Assembly: GCF_002080045.1 (NCBI RefSeq) | Contig: NZ_MUIN01000009.1 | Coordinates: 431,119 to 495,118 of the forward strand | DNA length: 64,000 nt | Direction: 5' to 3' | Origin: Pseudomonas sp. Bc-h | GTDB taxonomy: Bacteria > Pseudomonadota > Gammaproteobacteria > Pseudomonadales > Pseudomonadaceae | Shown here: piece after piece, positions 26,738 through 36,216 of the stretch | Layout: each line of letters begins with the position of its first letter | Numbering within the stretch: the first letter of the stretch is position 1 | Position numbers and translations under genes: made by a program | The notes under the pieces: model-generated | The model's database searches: none | The model's input: only the letters and a program-made list of their open reading frames with translations | What the model was told of the DNA's origin: nothing

Positions 26738-28642
26738 TTAAACCGAGAGCTCGACCAATAACTTGTTCAAACGGCGCACGTAGGCAGCCGGATCCTTCAA
26801 GCTGTCACCGGCAGCCAACGCTGCCTGATCGAACAGAATGTGCGACAGCTCACCGAAGCGCTCTTCGCTCTGCTCGTTGTCCAGCTTGCCGATCAACGGG
26901 TGGGTCGGGTTGAACTCAAAAATCGGCTTGGAATCCGGAACCTTCTGACCGCTGGCTTCCAGAATCTGACGCATCTGCAGCCCCAGGTCCTGCTCACCGA
27001 TGGCCAGAATCGCAGGGGAATCGGTCAGACGATGGGAGACGCGAACTTCGCTGACAGCATCGCCCAAGGCAGCTTTCAGGCGCTCGATCAAACCTTCCTT
27101 GTCCTTGGCGACTTCTTCCTGAGCCTTCTTGTCCTCTTCGGAATCAAGCTTGCCCAGGTCCAGGTCACCGCGTGCCACGTCAACGAAGCCCTTGCCGTCG
27201 AAGTCGCTGAGGTAGCTCATCAGCCACTCATCGATACGGTCGGTCAGCAGCAGCACTTCGATGCCTTTCTTGCGGAAGACTTCCAGGTGCGGGCTGTTCT
27301 TGACCTGCGCGTAGCTTTCGCCGGTGAGGTAGTAGATCTTGTCCTGACCTTCCTTGCCGCGAGCCAGATAGTCAGCCAGCGAAACGCTCTGCTCGCCGCT
27401 GTCGTCCGAAGTCGAGGCGAAGCGCAGCAGACCGGCGATCTTCTCTTTGTTGGCGAAGTCTTCCGCCGGGCCTTCTTTCATGACCTGACCGAAGTTTTTC
27501 CAGAAGCCCTTGTATTCTTCCGGCTGGTTCTTCGCCAGCTTCTCCAGCATGTCCAGCACACGCTTGGTCAGCGCGGACTTCATCGAATCGATGATCGGAT
27601 CTTTCTGGAGGATTTCACGGGAAACGTTCAGCGACAGGTCATTGGAGTCCACCACACCCTTGATGAAACGCAGGTACAGCGGCAAGAACGATTCGGCCTG
27701 ATCCATGACGAACACGCGCTGCACGTACAGCTTCAAGCCACGAGGCGCTTCACGCTGATACAGATCGAACGGGGCGCGGGCAGGCACGTACAACAGCGAG
27801 TTGTATTCCAGCTTGCCTTCGACCTTGTTGTGGCTCCAGGCGAGCGGGTTCTCGAAGTCGTGGGCGATGTGCTTGTAGAACTCCTGGTATTCCTCGTCTT
27901 TGACCTCGGTGCGCGGGCGGGTCCACAGGGCACTGGCACGGTTGACGGTTTCCCACTCCTGAACCGGCGCTGGCTCACCTTCGACCGCGACCTGCTCTTT
28001 TGGCAGTTCGATCGGCAAGGCGATGTGATCGGAGTATTTCTTGATGATGTTGCGCAGGCGGTAGCCGTCAGCGAACTCGTCTTCGGCACTCTTGAGATGC
28101 AGGACGATACGGGTGCCGCGCTCAGCCTTGTCGATGGTAGCGACTTCAAACTCGCCCTCGCCCTTGGAGGACCAGTGCACACCTTCGCTGGCAAGGGTGC
28201 CGGCACGACGGCTATAGACATCGACCTTGTCCGCCACGATGAACGCGGAATAGAAACCCACGCCGAACTGGCCGATCAGGTGCGAATCCTTCTTCTGATC
28301 GCCCGTCAGGTTTTTCATGAAGTCGGCGGTGCCGGATTTGGCGATGGTACCCAGATGGGTGATCACATCGTCGCGGTTCATACCGATGCCGTTGTCTTCG
28401 AGGGTGACGGTTTTCGCGTCCTTGTCGAAGCTCACACGGATCTTGAGCTCGGCGCCGCCTTCCAGCAGATCCGGCTTGGACAGCGCTTCGAAACGCAGCT
28501 TGTCCACAGCGTCCGAAGCGTTGGAAATCAGTTCACGAAGGAAGATTTCCTTGTTCGAATACAGCGAATGGATCATGAGGTGCAGCAGCTGCTTCACCTC
28601 GGTCTGGAAGCCCAGGGTTTCCTTTTGAGTTTCCACACTCAT
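26738..28642 (-). CDS. htpG: HtpG, Hsp90-type chaperone
   Basis: 634 residues. The N-terminal GHKL ATPase has the Hsp90 motifs LRELISNASDA, DNGIGM and GQFGVGFYSAF. Middle and C-terminal dimerisation domains follow. It refolds client proteins in the cytosol. The ATG at 28642 is chosen by family length and start (MSVETQKETLGF). The ATG at 28648 is nearer the GGAG and could also serve. A sigma32-type promoter lies about 85-110 bases upstream. Confidence 0.97.
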   Translation of the reverse strand: MSVETQKETLGFQTEVKQLLHLMIHSLYSNKEIFLRELISNASDAVDKLRFEALSKPDLLEGGAELKIRVSFDKDAKTVTLEDNGIGMNRDDVITHLGTIAKSGTADFMKNLTGDQKKDSHLIGQFGVGFYSAFIVADKVDVYSRRAGTLASEGVHWSSKGEGEFEVATIDKAERGTRIVLHLKSAEDEFADGYRLRNIIKKYSDHIALPIELPKEQVAVEGEPAPVQEWETVNRASALWTRPRTEVKDEEYQEFYKHIAHDFENPLAWSHNKVEGKLEYNSLLYVPARAPFDLYQREAPRGLKLYVQRVFVMDQAESFLPLYLRFIKGVVDSNDLSLNVSREILQKDPIIDSMKSALTKRVLDMLEKLAKNQPEEYKGFWKNFGQVMKEGPAEDFANKEKIAGLLRFASTSDDSGEQSVSLADYLARGKEGQDKIYYLTGESYAQVKNSPHLEVFRKKGIEVLLLTDRIDEWLMSYLSDFDGKGFVDVARGDLDLGKLDSEEDKKAQEEVAKDKEGLIERLKAALGDAVSEVRVSHRLTDSPAILAIGEQDLGLQMRQILEASGQKVPDSKPIFEFNPTHPLIGKLDNEQSEERFGELSHILFDQAALAAGDSLKDPAAYVRRLNKLLVELSV

Positions 28643-28725
28643 GGTCATCAAACTCCAATCAGTTCACACAAATAGGGGTAGCCGCCAAGCGCCAGACTGC
28701 CGGGCCGGACGGCGGGTTGTCATCA

Positions 28726-28753
28726 AGGTGGGGGCAGGGCCAGGGATTTCAAG
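28726..28753 (-). promoter_or_regulatory. Sigma32 (heat-shock) promoter of htpG
   Basis: On the minus strand, CTTGAA (28753-28748), a 13-base spacer, then CCCCCACCT (28734-28726). The sigma32 consensus is CTTGAA-N13/14-CCCCATNT. It implies a leader of about 75 bases with a GC-rich hairpin potential (CCGCC...GGCGG, about 28680-28715). Confidence 0.75.
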
Positions 28754-28971
28754 CCCCGGTTGCGGGCGGACGTGCAATCTTCATCCGCAGTAAGGAAAGA
28801 GTGACGGCGGCCGAGCCGCTATGGCTCCAGCAAAAACGATTAACCTACAGAGCGCGCAGCAGATACGTAACAGCCGTGAAACAGTTATTCATTTATCCCG
28901 CTGAAACATGGAACTAACTTTATAAAGGCGCGTTCGAAGGCACGTAGATGTTCAATAAGGAGAAACACCCC

Positions 28972-29226
28972 ATGCGTAATACTTTAGCCATTGCCCTCAT
29001 GCTTTCTGCCACCCTGGGTCTCGCTGCCTGCGACAAAAAATCCGAGGATAAACAGCAAGATGCCAACAAGGCTGCCCAGCAGTCCCAAGAGTCGATGCAG
29101 AAGGCTCAAGACAAAGTGAACGACGCCGCCAAGGAAAGTCAGGAAGCTGCCCAGAAGAACGCCGAAGCCGCTCAAGAGCGCGCCAAAGAGGCCAACGATC
29201 AAGCGCCTGCACCAACTAAGCAGTAA
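28972..29226 (+). CDS. Small Lys/Glu/Gln-rich lipoprotein
   Basis: 84 residues. A lipoprotein signal ends in LGLAAC with C20. The next residue is Asp, which in E. coli favours inner-membrane retention. The mature part is a highly charged Ala/Gln/Lys/Glu helix ending in APAPTKQ. The ATG at 28972 has AAGGAG about 8 bases upstream; an in-frame ATG at 28948 is less likely. Function unknown. In the 329-base gap upstream, a possible AlgU-like GAACTA-N17-TCGAA was seen near 28912-28940 but is weak. Confidence 0.85.
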   Translation: MRNTLAIALMLSATLGLAACDKKSEDKQQDANKAAQQSQESMQKAQDKVNDAAKESQEAAQKNAEAAQERAKEANDQAPAPTKQ

Positions 29227-29243
29227 GTTTCAGAGTTCCCAAA

Positions 29244-29276
29244 AAATAAAGCCCGCTTTTAGCGGGCTTTATTTTT
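29244..29276. terminator. Bidirectional terminator after lipoprotein and brnQ
   Basis: AATAAAGCCCGCT (29245-29257) pairs with AGCGGGCTTTATT (29261-29273) across a TTT loop. A- and T-runs flank it on both sides. It serves two convergent genes. Confidence 0.95.
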
Positions 29277-29300
29277 ATTCAGCGCACGTAAACGGCGTCG

Positions 29301-30641
29301 CTATTTTTCTGCAACACCGTCCTCCTCGTAGACCGCTTCTTCGCTGCGCTTGCCGATCATGCGATCCACCACAAACGCACCCAACAGGGTGATCAGTGAT
29401 GGAATCAGCCAGGCCAGCCCCTGCTCGCTCAGCGGCAAGTGCGCCAGAGCGTCAGGCAGATGCTCGCCCAAGCCCGAACCCTTGATGGCGTCGATTGTGC
29501 CGAACAGGAAAGACACCAGCATTACCGGCGCAACAATGCGCCCTTGGGCGTACCAGAAGTCCTTGCAGAAACTCAGCGCGACCAAGGCAATGCACGGTGG
29601 GTAAATGGCCGTCAGCACCGGAATGGAGAACTGGATCAGCTTGGTCAGGCCCAGGTTGGAGACCAGCAACGAGAACGCGGCCAGCAGGATCACCAGCGTC
29701 TTGTAGGACAGCGGCAACAGGCGGCTGAAATACTCGGCGCAGGCGCAGGTCAGTCCCACTGCGGTCACCAGACACGCCAGCGAAATCAATACCGCAAGGA
29801 AACCGCTGCCCAAGGTGCCGAAGGTGTGCTGGACGTAGGCGTGCAGCACCGCAGCGCCGTTGGTCGCCCCCGCCGCAATGGCATGACTGTCCGAACCAAG
29901 ACGGAACAGGCTGATGTAGACCAGCGCCAACCCTACCCCAGCGATCAGGCCGGCGATAATGGCGTATCGAGTGATCAGCTTGGGTGACTCGACACCACGG
30001 GAACGGATGGCATTGACGATAACGATGCCGAACACCAGTGCACCGAGGGTATCCATGGTCAGGTAACCGTTGATGAACCCTTGGGAGAACGGCGCGGCGA
30101 CGTAGGCAGGCTGCGCGACACCGATATCACCGGCAGGCAGGGCAAATGCGGCAATGCCCAGAACCGCCAAGGCGATGATCTTCAGCGGCGCCAGAAAACG
30201 TCCGACCGTGTCGAGCAGACGCCCCGGATACAGGGAAATCCAGAACACCAGCAGGAAATAGACAAGGCTATAGAGGAACAACGCCAGCGGACTTTCGCCT
30301 GTGATCGGCGCCAAACCCACCTCAAAGGAAACGGTCGCGGTACGAGGCGTCGCGAACAGCGGCCCCACCGACAAGTAACAGACCGCAGCAAGCACCGTAC
30401 CGGCGACCTTGCCGATCGGACTGCTCAGCGCATCCATGGCACCGCCGACCTTGGCAAGAGCGACCACGGTGACGACAGGCAGACCTACTGCAGTAACGAG
30501 AAAGCCCAGCGCCGCCATCCACACATGAGGACCGGCCTGCAAGCCAACGATTGGAGGGAAGATGATATTGCCAGCACCCACGAACAACGCAAACGTCATG
30601 AAGCCCAGCGCCAGGATGTCCTGACCTTTCAACACTTTCAT
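29301..30641 (-). CDS. brnQ: Branched-chain amino acid:cation symporter
   Basis: 446 residues, LIVCS/BrnQ family, about 12 membrane segments. The family start pattern GFMTFALFVGAGNIIFPPIV is near the N-terminus. It imports leucine, isoleucine and valine with sodium. In P. aeruginosa the orthologue at this place is BraB. The ATG at 30641 is chosen by homology; its ribosome site is poor, and an in-frame GTG at 30653 is possible. Confidence 0.93.
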   Translation of the reverse strand: MKVLKGQDILALGFMTFALFVGAGNIIFPPIVGLQAGPHVWMAALGFLVTAVGLPVVTVVALAKVGGAMDALSSPIGKVAGTVLAAVCYLSVGPLFATPRTATVSFEVGLAPITGESPLALFLYSLVYFLLVFWISLYPGRLLDTVGRFLAPLKIIALAVLGIAAFALPAGDIGVAQPAYVAAPFSQGFINGYLTMDTLGALVFGIVIVNAIRSRGVESPKLITRYAIIAGLIAGVGLALVYISLFRLGSDSHAIAAGATNGAAVLHAYVQHTFGTLGSGFLAVLISLACLVTAVGLTCACAEYFSRLLPLSYKTLVILLAAFSLLVSNLGLTKLIQFSIPVLTAIYPPCIALVALSFCKDFWYAQGRIVAPVMLVSFLFGTIDAIKGSGLGEHLPDALAHLPLSEQGLAWLIPSLITLLGAFVVDRMIGKRSEEAVYEEDGVAEK

Positions 30642-30885
30642 CAAAGAAACCACACTGCTGAATCGGAATTAAGAAGAGGATTTCCCCGAGGGTGAGGGAA
30701 ATGCTGCTCGTCCTTTTAGGACAAGCCCGTAGCGCAGAATGGCTCCTTATGGGGGCCGACCACGCAAAATGGCGGCTAGCCTACCCTATTTCCCGCACCG
30801 ACACAGGGCACCCCGACCGATGTACGCACTTTCACGTCGCATATCAGAAAAGTCCTACAGGATTGCGTCAGTCATGAGATCGCCA

Positions 30886-30918
30886 TCGCTGCCGTCGGAC
30901 CTCCGGCGTCTCCCACAG
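30886..30918. repeat. Isolated arm of the composite-repeat hairpin
   Basis: TCGCTGCCGTCG then ACCTCCGGCGTCTCCCACA matches the right arms at 8610-8643 and 9094-9125, without the core. It lies in the 437-base gap between brnQ and sucD, in which I see no gene. Confidence 0.75.
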
Positions 30919-31024
30919 GTTTTTCGTTGTGACACGACCAGGCGACACACGCAGACCGTAGCAGTCCGATGTTCGCAATTCCCCAACAGCTATACACACC
31001 TATCTGCCAATACCCAGAAAACAC

Positions 31025-31048
31025 AAAGGCCACCCGAAGGTGGCCTTT
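31025..31048 (-). terminator. Terminator of the sdh-suc operon
   Basis: AAAGGCCACC (31025-31034) and GGTGGCCTTT (31039-31048) pair across a CGAA tetraloop. The stem lies about 30 bases after the sucD stop. Confidence 0.9.
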
Positions 31049-31078
31049 GTCGATCGTTCAATGATCAGCAAGCAATGC

Positions 31079-31963
31079 TTACTTCTTCATTTCCCAACCA
31101 GTCAGCTCAGCCAGGGCCTTGCCGATGTCTGCCAGCGAACGCACGGTTTTAACGCCTGCGTCTTGCAGTGCAGCGAATTTCTCGTCTGCAGTGCCTTTGC
31201 CGCCAGAGATGATGGCGCCAGCATGGCCCATGCGCTTGCCCGGAGGAGCAGTCACACCTGCGATGTAGGAAACGACTGGCTTGGTCACGTTTGCCTTGAT
31301 GTAGGCAGCCGCTTCCTCTTCAGCCGAACCACCGATTTCGCCGATCATGACGATCGCTTCGGTCTGTGGGTCTTCCTGGAACAGCTTCAGGATGTCGATG
31401 AAGTTGGAACCCGGGATCGGGTCACCACCGATACCAACGCAGGTGGACTGACCGAAACCGGCGTCAGTGGTCTGCTTCACAGCTTCGTAAGTCAGGGTGC
31501 CGGAACGCGACACGATACCGACTTTACCTGGCAAGTGAATGTGACCTGGCATGATGCCGATCTTGCACTCGCCCGGAGTGATCACGCCTGGGCAGTTAGG
31601 GCCGATCAGGGTAACACCCAGCTCGTCGCACTTGACCTTGGCATCCAGCATGTCGAGGGTCGGGATACCCTCGGTGATGCAGATGATCAGCTTGATGCCG
31701 CCGAAAGCAGCTTCCAGGATCGAATCTTTGCAGAAAGGAGCCGGAACGTAGATCACGCTGGCAGTTGCGCCAGTTTTTTCTACTGCTTCACGAACGGTGT
31801 TGAACACCGGCAGGTTCAGGTGAGTGGTGCCACCTTTGCCTGGCGTCACGCCGCCAACCATTTTGGTGCCGTAGGCAATGGCTTGTTCGGAGTGGAAAGT
31901 ACCTTGAGAGCCGGTGAAGCCCTGGCAGATAACTTTGGTGTCTTTATTGATCAGGACGCTCAT
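31079..31963 (-). CDS. sucD: Succinyl-CoA synthetase, alpha subunit
   Basis: 294 residues. A CoA-binding Rossmann domain (GFTGSQGTFHSEQAIAYGT) and the phosphohistidine H247 (MGHAGAI; H246 in E. coli) are seen. With SucC it converts succinyl-CoA to succinate and makes a nucleoside triphosphate. The ATG overlaps the sucC stop (TAATG), so the two are translationally coupled. It is the last gene of the TCA operon. Confidence 0.98.
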   Translation of the reverse strand: MSVLINKDTKVICQGFTGSQGTFHSEQAIAYGTKMVGGVTPGKGGTTHLNLPVFNTVREAVEKTGATASVIYVPAPFCKDSILEAAFGGIKLIICITEGIPTLDMLDAKVKCDELGVTLIGPNCPGVITPGECKIGIMPGHIHLPGKVGIVSRSGTLTYEAVKQTTDAGFGQSTCVGIGGDPIPGSNFIDILKLFQEDPQTEAIVMIGEIGGSAEEEAAAYIKANVTKPVVSYIAGVTAPPGKRMGHAGAIISGGKGTADEKFAALQDAGVKTVRSLADIGKALAELTGWEMKK

Positions 31964-33129
31964 TATTTGCCCTCCGCAGCTTTGACGACTTGTTGAGCAG
32001 CGTCGGTCAAGCTGGTAGCAGCGATGATGTTCAAGCCGCTTTCTGCCAGTACTTTAGCGCCCAGGTCAGCGTTGTTGCCTTCAAGGCGGACAACGACCGG
32101 GATTTTCACGCCGACTTCTTTCACTGCGCCGATGATGCCTTCGGCAATCATGTCGCAACGAACGATGCCGCCGAAGATGTTGACCAGTACTGCTGCGACG
32201 TTGCTGTCGGACAGGATGATCTTGAAGGCTTCGGTCACGCGCTCTTTGGTAGCGCCACCACCTACGTCGAGGAAGTTGGCTGGCTTGCCGCCGTGCAGGT
32301 TGACGATGTCCATGGTACCCATGGCCAGACCGGCACCGTTGACCATGCAGCCGATGTTGCCTTCCAGTGCCACGTAGTTCAGTTCGAACTTGGCAGCATG
32401 GGCTTCACGTGGGTCATCTTGCGATGGGTCGTGGAAAGCCTTCAGCTTTGGCTGACGGTACATGGCGTTGGCGTCGATGTTGATCTTGGCGTCCAGGCAG
32501 TGCAGATCGCCGTCAGCCTTGATGACCAGCGGGTTCACTTCCAGCAGCGCCAGGTCGTGGTCCTGGAACAGCTTGGCCAGGCCAACGAAAATCTTGGCGA
32601 ACTGAGCAACCTGCTTGCCTTCCAGACCCAGCTGGAATGCCAGATCGCGACCCTGGAATGGCTGAGCGCCAACCAGTGGATCGATAGTGGCTTTGAGAAT
32701 CTTCTCAGGTGTTTCGTGAGCGATTTTCTCGATGTCCACGCCACCTTCGGTGGAGGCCATGAACACGATACGACGGCTCGAACGATCCACTACAGCGCCC
32801 AGGTACAGCTCTTTGGCGATGTCAGTGCAGGATTCAACCAGGATCTTGGTGACTGGCTGACCGTTTGCATCAGTCTGGTAAGTGACCAGACGCTTGCCCA
32901 ACCACTGTTGAGCGAACGCAGCTGCGTCTTCCTTGCTGCGAACCAGCTTGACGCCGCCGGCTTTACCGCGACCACCTGCGTGAACCTGGGCTTTGACGAC
33001 CCATTCGGTTCCGCCGATCTTGTCGCACGCTTCTGCTGCTGCTTCCGGGGTGTCTACTGCAAAGCCCTTGGATACTGGCAGGCCGTATTCAGCAAACAGC
33101 TGCTTACCCTGATACTCGTGAAGATTCAT
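31963..33129 (-). CDS. sucC: Succinyl-CoA synthetase, beta subunit
   Basis: 388 residues, the standard length. An N-terminal ATP-grasp domain starts MNLHEYQGKQLFAEYGLPV with AQVHAGGRGKAGGV at about 48-61. The C-terminal ligase domain has NIFGGIVRCD. It binds nucleotide and succinate. The frame is open to 33300, but the family start is at 33129. It lies about 200 bases after lpd in the same direction; that gap shows no gene. Confidence 0.98.
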   Translation of the reverse strand: MNLHEYQGKQLFAEYGLPVSKGFAVDTPEAAAEACDKIGGTEWVVKAQVHAGGRGKAGGVKLVRSKEDAAAFAQQWLGKRLVTYQTDANGQPVTKILVESCTDIAKELYLGAVVDRSSRRIVFMASTEGGVDIEKIAHETPEKILKATIDPLVGAQPFQGRDLAFQLGLEGKQVAQFAKIFVGLAKLFQDHDLALLEVNPLVIKADGDLHCLDAKINIDANAMYRQPKLKAFHDPSQDDPREAHAAKFELNYVALEGNIGCMVNGAGLAMGTMDIVNLHGGKPANFLDVGGGATKERVTEAFKIILSDSNVAAVLVNIFGGIVRCDMIAEGIIGAVKEVGVKIPVVVRLEGNNADLGAKVLAESGLNIIAATSLTDAAQQVVKAAEGK

Positions 33130-33333
33130 GCTTATTACCGTCTTCGTTAGGTACTGCGCATTCGGTGCTGCTCGTCTAAGCGTGCCGCACCACCTGTGAC
33201 CGCTTCTCCCGTGAGGTCCCGGCCCTGCAATTGAATGCCGGTTCGAAACCCGTCGGGAGTTCGAGTCCGACGGACCTTCCGCGGTAAGCCTTGCGAACAA
33301 GGCTTACGACGGGCGGACCGCCGTGGTTTTTTC

Positions 33334-34770
33334 TTAGCGTTTTTTCTTGTTCTGGATGTGGATGGCGCCGCCATTCACAGCCAGAGCAGCTTCGTGCAGC
33401 GCTTCGGACAGCGTCGGGTGGGAGAAGACCATCATGCCGATGTCTTCGGCACTGGTGCCGAACTCCATACCGATCGCGCCCTGCTGTACCAGTTCTGCTG
33501 CACCCGGGCCAATGACATGCACACCCAGTACGCGGTCAGTCTTGGCATCAGCGATGACCTTGACGAAACCGCCAGTGTCGTTGGCTGCCATTGCACGGCC
33601 GCTGGCCGCGAACGGGAAGCTGCCGACGTTAACCTCAACGCCTTCGGCCTTCAAGGTCTGCTCGGTTTTACCGACCCACGCGATTTCCGGGTGGGTGTAG
33701 ATAACCGACGGGATCAGGTCGTAGTTCATCTGGGTCTTGTGACCCTTGATGCGCTCGACCACCATGATGCCTTCTTCCGAGGCTTTGTGTGCCAGCATCA
33801 GACCACGGACCACGTCACCGATCGCGTAGACACCAGGAACGCTGGTCTCGCACTGATCGTTGACGAAGATGAAACCGCGCTCGTCGATATCGACGCCGCT
33901 GTCGGAGGCCAGCAGATCGGTGGTCACCGGACGACGGCCCACAGCAACGATCAGGCGGTCGAAAGTGATGTTCTGCTCACCGTCTTTGTCGGTGTAGTTG
34001 ACGACAACTTCGTTGCCGTTGACTTTCGAGCCAGTCACGCGAGCGCCCAGCTTGATGTCCAGACCCTGCTTGGTGAAGGTCTTCTGAGCTTCTTTGGACA
34101 CGGCTTCGTCAGCGGCTGGCAGGAATTTCTCCAGCGCTTCCAGAACGGTGACTTTGGAACCCAGACGCGACCATACCGAACCCAGTTCCAGGCCGATGAC
34201 GCCAGCGCCGATAACGCCCAGGCGCTCAGGCACGGTCTGGAATTCCAGGGCACCGGTGGAATCGACGATCACATTCTGGTCGACCGGAGCCGGTGGAATG
34301 TCGATCGGACGGGAGCCGGAAGCCAGGATGATGTTGTCGGCTTCGATGACTTCGGTGGTGCCGTCAGGCTTGGTCAGCTCGACTTTCTTGCCGGCCAGCA
34401 GTTTGCCGTGGCCTTGCAGGGAAGTGACGCCGTTGGCCTTGAACAGGCTGGCAACGCCGCCGGTCAGGCCTTTGACGATCTGCGACTTGCGGCCAACCAT
34501 GGCAGCCACGTCCATCTTTACGTCGGAAACCGAGATACCGTGAGTGGTGAACTGGTTTTTCGCCTCGTAGAATTTCCAGGAGCTGTCCAGCAGCGCCTTG
34601 GAAGGAATGCAACCTACGTTCAGGCAGGTACCGCCGAGAGCCAGCTTGCCCTCTTTATCCTGGTACTTCTCGATGCAGGCAGTCTTGAGACCAAGTTGCG
34701 CGGCCTTGATGGCGGCTACATAACCGCCAGGGCCTGCGCCAATCACTACCACGTCGAATTTCTGGGACAT
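33334..34770 (-). CDS. lpdG: Dihydrolipoyl dehydrogenase (E3)
   Basis: 478 residues. The FAD motif GAGPGGYVAA is at 11-20. The redox disulphide is C49/C54 (GGTCLNVGCIPSK). An NAD-binding domain follows, and the catalytic His-Glu pair is in FSHPTLSEALHEA near the C-terminus. It reoxidises lipoamide on SucB. Its place in the sdh-suc operon makes it the E3 of 2-oxoglutarate dehydrogenase (LPD-Glc in Pseudomonas). Confidence 0.97.
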   Translation of the reverse strand: MSQKFDVVVIGAGPGGYVAAIKAAQLGLKTACIEKYQDKEGKLALGGTCLNVGCIPSKALLDSSWKFYEAKNQFTTHGISVSDVKMDVAAMVGRKSQIVKGLTGGVASLFKANGVTSLQGHGKLLAGKKVELTKPDGTTEVIEADNIILASGSRPIDIPPAPVDQNVIVDSTGALEFQTVPERLGVIGAGVIGLELGSVWSRLGSKVTVLEALEKFLPAADEAVSKEAQKTFTKQGLDIKLGARVTGSKVNGNEVVVNYTDKDGEQNITFDRLIVAVGRRPVTTDLLASDSGVDIDERGFIFVNDQCETSVPGVYAIGDVVRGLMLAHKASEEGIMVVERIKGHKTQMNYDLIPSVIYTHPEIAWVGKTEQTLKAEGVEVNVGSFPFAASGRAMAANDTGGFVKVIADAKTDRVLGVHVIGPGAAELVQQGAIGMEFGTSAEDIGMMVFSHPTLSEALHEAALAVNGGAIHIQNKKKR

Positions 34771-34787
34771 ACAAAGAGTTCCTCTTT

Positions 34788-34930
34788 AGCTGCGAGCTTC
34801 AAGCCACAAGCTGCAAGCTGATCCGTGATGCTCTACAGACAAGTTGCAGCCTGTTATTGGGATGTTGCGACGCCCCAAGCGCGAGCGCCAGGCTGCTTTT
34901 GCTTGCAGCTTGGCGCTTGCGGCTCATGGC
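34788..34930. repeat. AGCTTGCAGCTT-type inverted repeat inside the TCA operon
   Basis: GCTTCAAGCCACAAGCTGCA at about 34796-34815 and TTGCAGCTTGGCGCTTGCGG at about 34903-34922 are inverted relatives of each other, made of short AAGCTGCAAGC motifs. This is a recognisable Pseudomonas intergenic repeat. It occupies nearly all of the 169-base gap between sucB and lpd. Confidence 0.75.
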
Positions 34931-34939
34931 TGCCTTGAA

Positions 34940-36175
34940 TCAGATATCCAGCAACAGACGAGCCGGATCTTCCAGCAGGTTCTTGATGGTCACCAGGAAC
35001 GTCACAGCTTCTTTACCGTCGATCAAGCGGTGATCGTAGGACAGAGCCAGATACATCATCGGACGGATGACGACCTGACCGTTGATTGCCATAGGACGCT
35101 GAACGATGTTGTGCATGCCCAGGATGGCCGCTTGTGGCGGGTTGACGATCGGGGTCGACATCATCGAACCGAAAGTACCACCGTTGGTGATGGTGAAGGT
35201 ACCACCGGTCATCTCGTCGATGGACAGTTTGCCGTCACGGGCTTTCTTGCCGAAGGTGGCGATGCCGCCTTCGATTTCAGCCAGGCTCATCTGCTCTGCG
35301 TTACGCAGAACCGGGACCACCAGACCACGGTCGCTGGACACGGCAACACCGACGTCGGCGTAGCCGTGGTAAACGATGTCGGAACCGTCGATCGAAGCGT
35401 TGACCGCAGGGAAGCGTTTCAGCGCTTCGGTGGCAGCCTTGACGAAGAACGACATGAAACCCAGGCGTACGCCGTTGTGGGACTTCTCGAACAGATCCTT
35501 GTACTTCGAACGCAGGGCCATGACTTCGGTCATGTCGACTTCGTTGAAAGTGGTCAGCATTGCCATGGTCGACTGAGCTTCAACCAGACGCTTGGCAACG
35601 GTGGCACGTACGCGAGTCATCGGTACGCGCTTCTCGGTGCGGTCACCGGCAGCGAAAACAGGCGTTGCAGCAGGAGCAGCGGCAGGCTTGGCAGCAGGTG
35701 CGGCGGCCGGAGCGGATTTCTTCGCTTCGATGGCAGCTACAACGTCTTCCTTGGTGACGCGACCATCTTTGCCAGTGCCCTTGATGCTGGCCAGGGCGAT
35801 GCCGTTTTCTTCAGCCAGCTTGCGAGCAGCCGGAGCGCCGATGGCGTCTTCGTCGCCAGCAGGAGCAGCGGCTGGAGCGGCGGCAGCAGGAGCAGCGGCC
35901 GGGGCAGCAGCGGCAGCCGGAGCAGCCGATGCAGTGGCGCCCGCATCCAGAGTCGCGATCAGCTCGTTGGACAGGACGGTGTCGCCCTCGCCTTTCACGA
36001 TCGATGCCAGCACGCCGTCAGCTTCGGCCAGAACTTCGAGAACGACTTTGTCAGTCTCGATGTCGACCAGCAGCTCGTCACGTTTAACCGCTTCACCCGG
36101 CTGTTTGTGCCACTTGGAAATGGTGCCGTCGGCAACGGATTCCGGGAAAGAGGGGGCTTTGATCTCAATAGCCAT
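34940..36175 (-). CDS. sucB: Dihydrolipoyl succinyltransferase (E2)
   Basis: 411 residues. One lipoyl domain with K43 (DIETDKVVLEV), an Ala/Pro-rich linker (about 80-110), a peripheral-subunit-binding domain (about 112-150), a second Ala/Pro linker, and the catalytic acyltransferase domain with the YDHRLIDGKEA active site near the C-terminus. It forms the core of the 2-oxoglutarate dehydrogenase complex. The ATG at 36175 has AAGGA about 10 bases upstream and follows sucA by 41 bases. Confidence 0.98.
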   Translation of the reverse strand: MAIEIKAPSFPESVADGTISKWHKQPGEAVKRDELLVDIETDKVVLEVLAEADGVLASIVKGEGDTVLSNELIATLDAGATASAAPAAAAAPAAAPAAAAPAAAPAGDEDAIGAPAARKLAEENGIALASIKGTGKDGRVTKEDVVAAIEAKKSAPAAAPAAKPAAAPAATPVFAAGDRTEKRVPMTRVRATVAKRLVEAQSTMAMLTTFNEVDMTEVMALRSKYKDLFEKSHNGVRLGFMSFFVKAATEALKRFPAVNASIDGSDIVYHGYADVGVAVSSDRGLVVPVLRNAEQMSLAEIEGGIATFGKKARDGKLSIDEMTGGTFTITNGGTFGSMMSTPIVNPPQAAILGMHNIVQRPMAINGQVVIRPMMYLALSYDHRLIDGKEAVTFLVTIKNLLEDPARLLLDI

Positions 36176-36216
36176 TGTCTGTAATTCCTTAATTCGGTTT
36201 CTAGTGCGCGAAGGCG

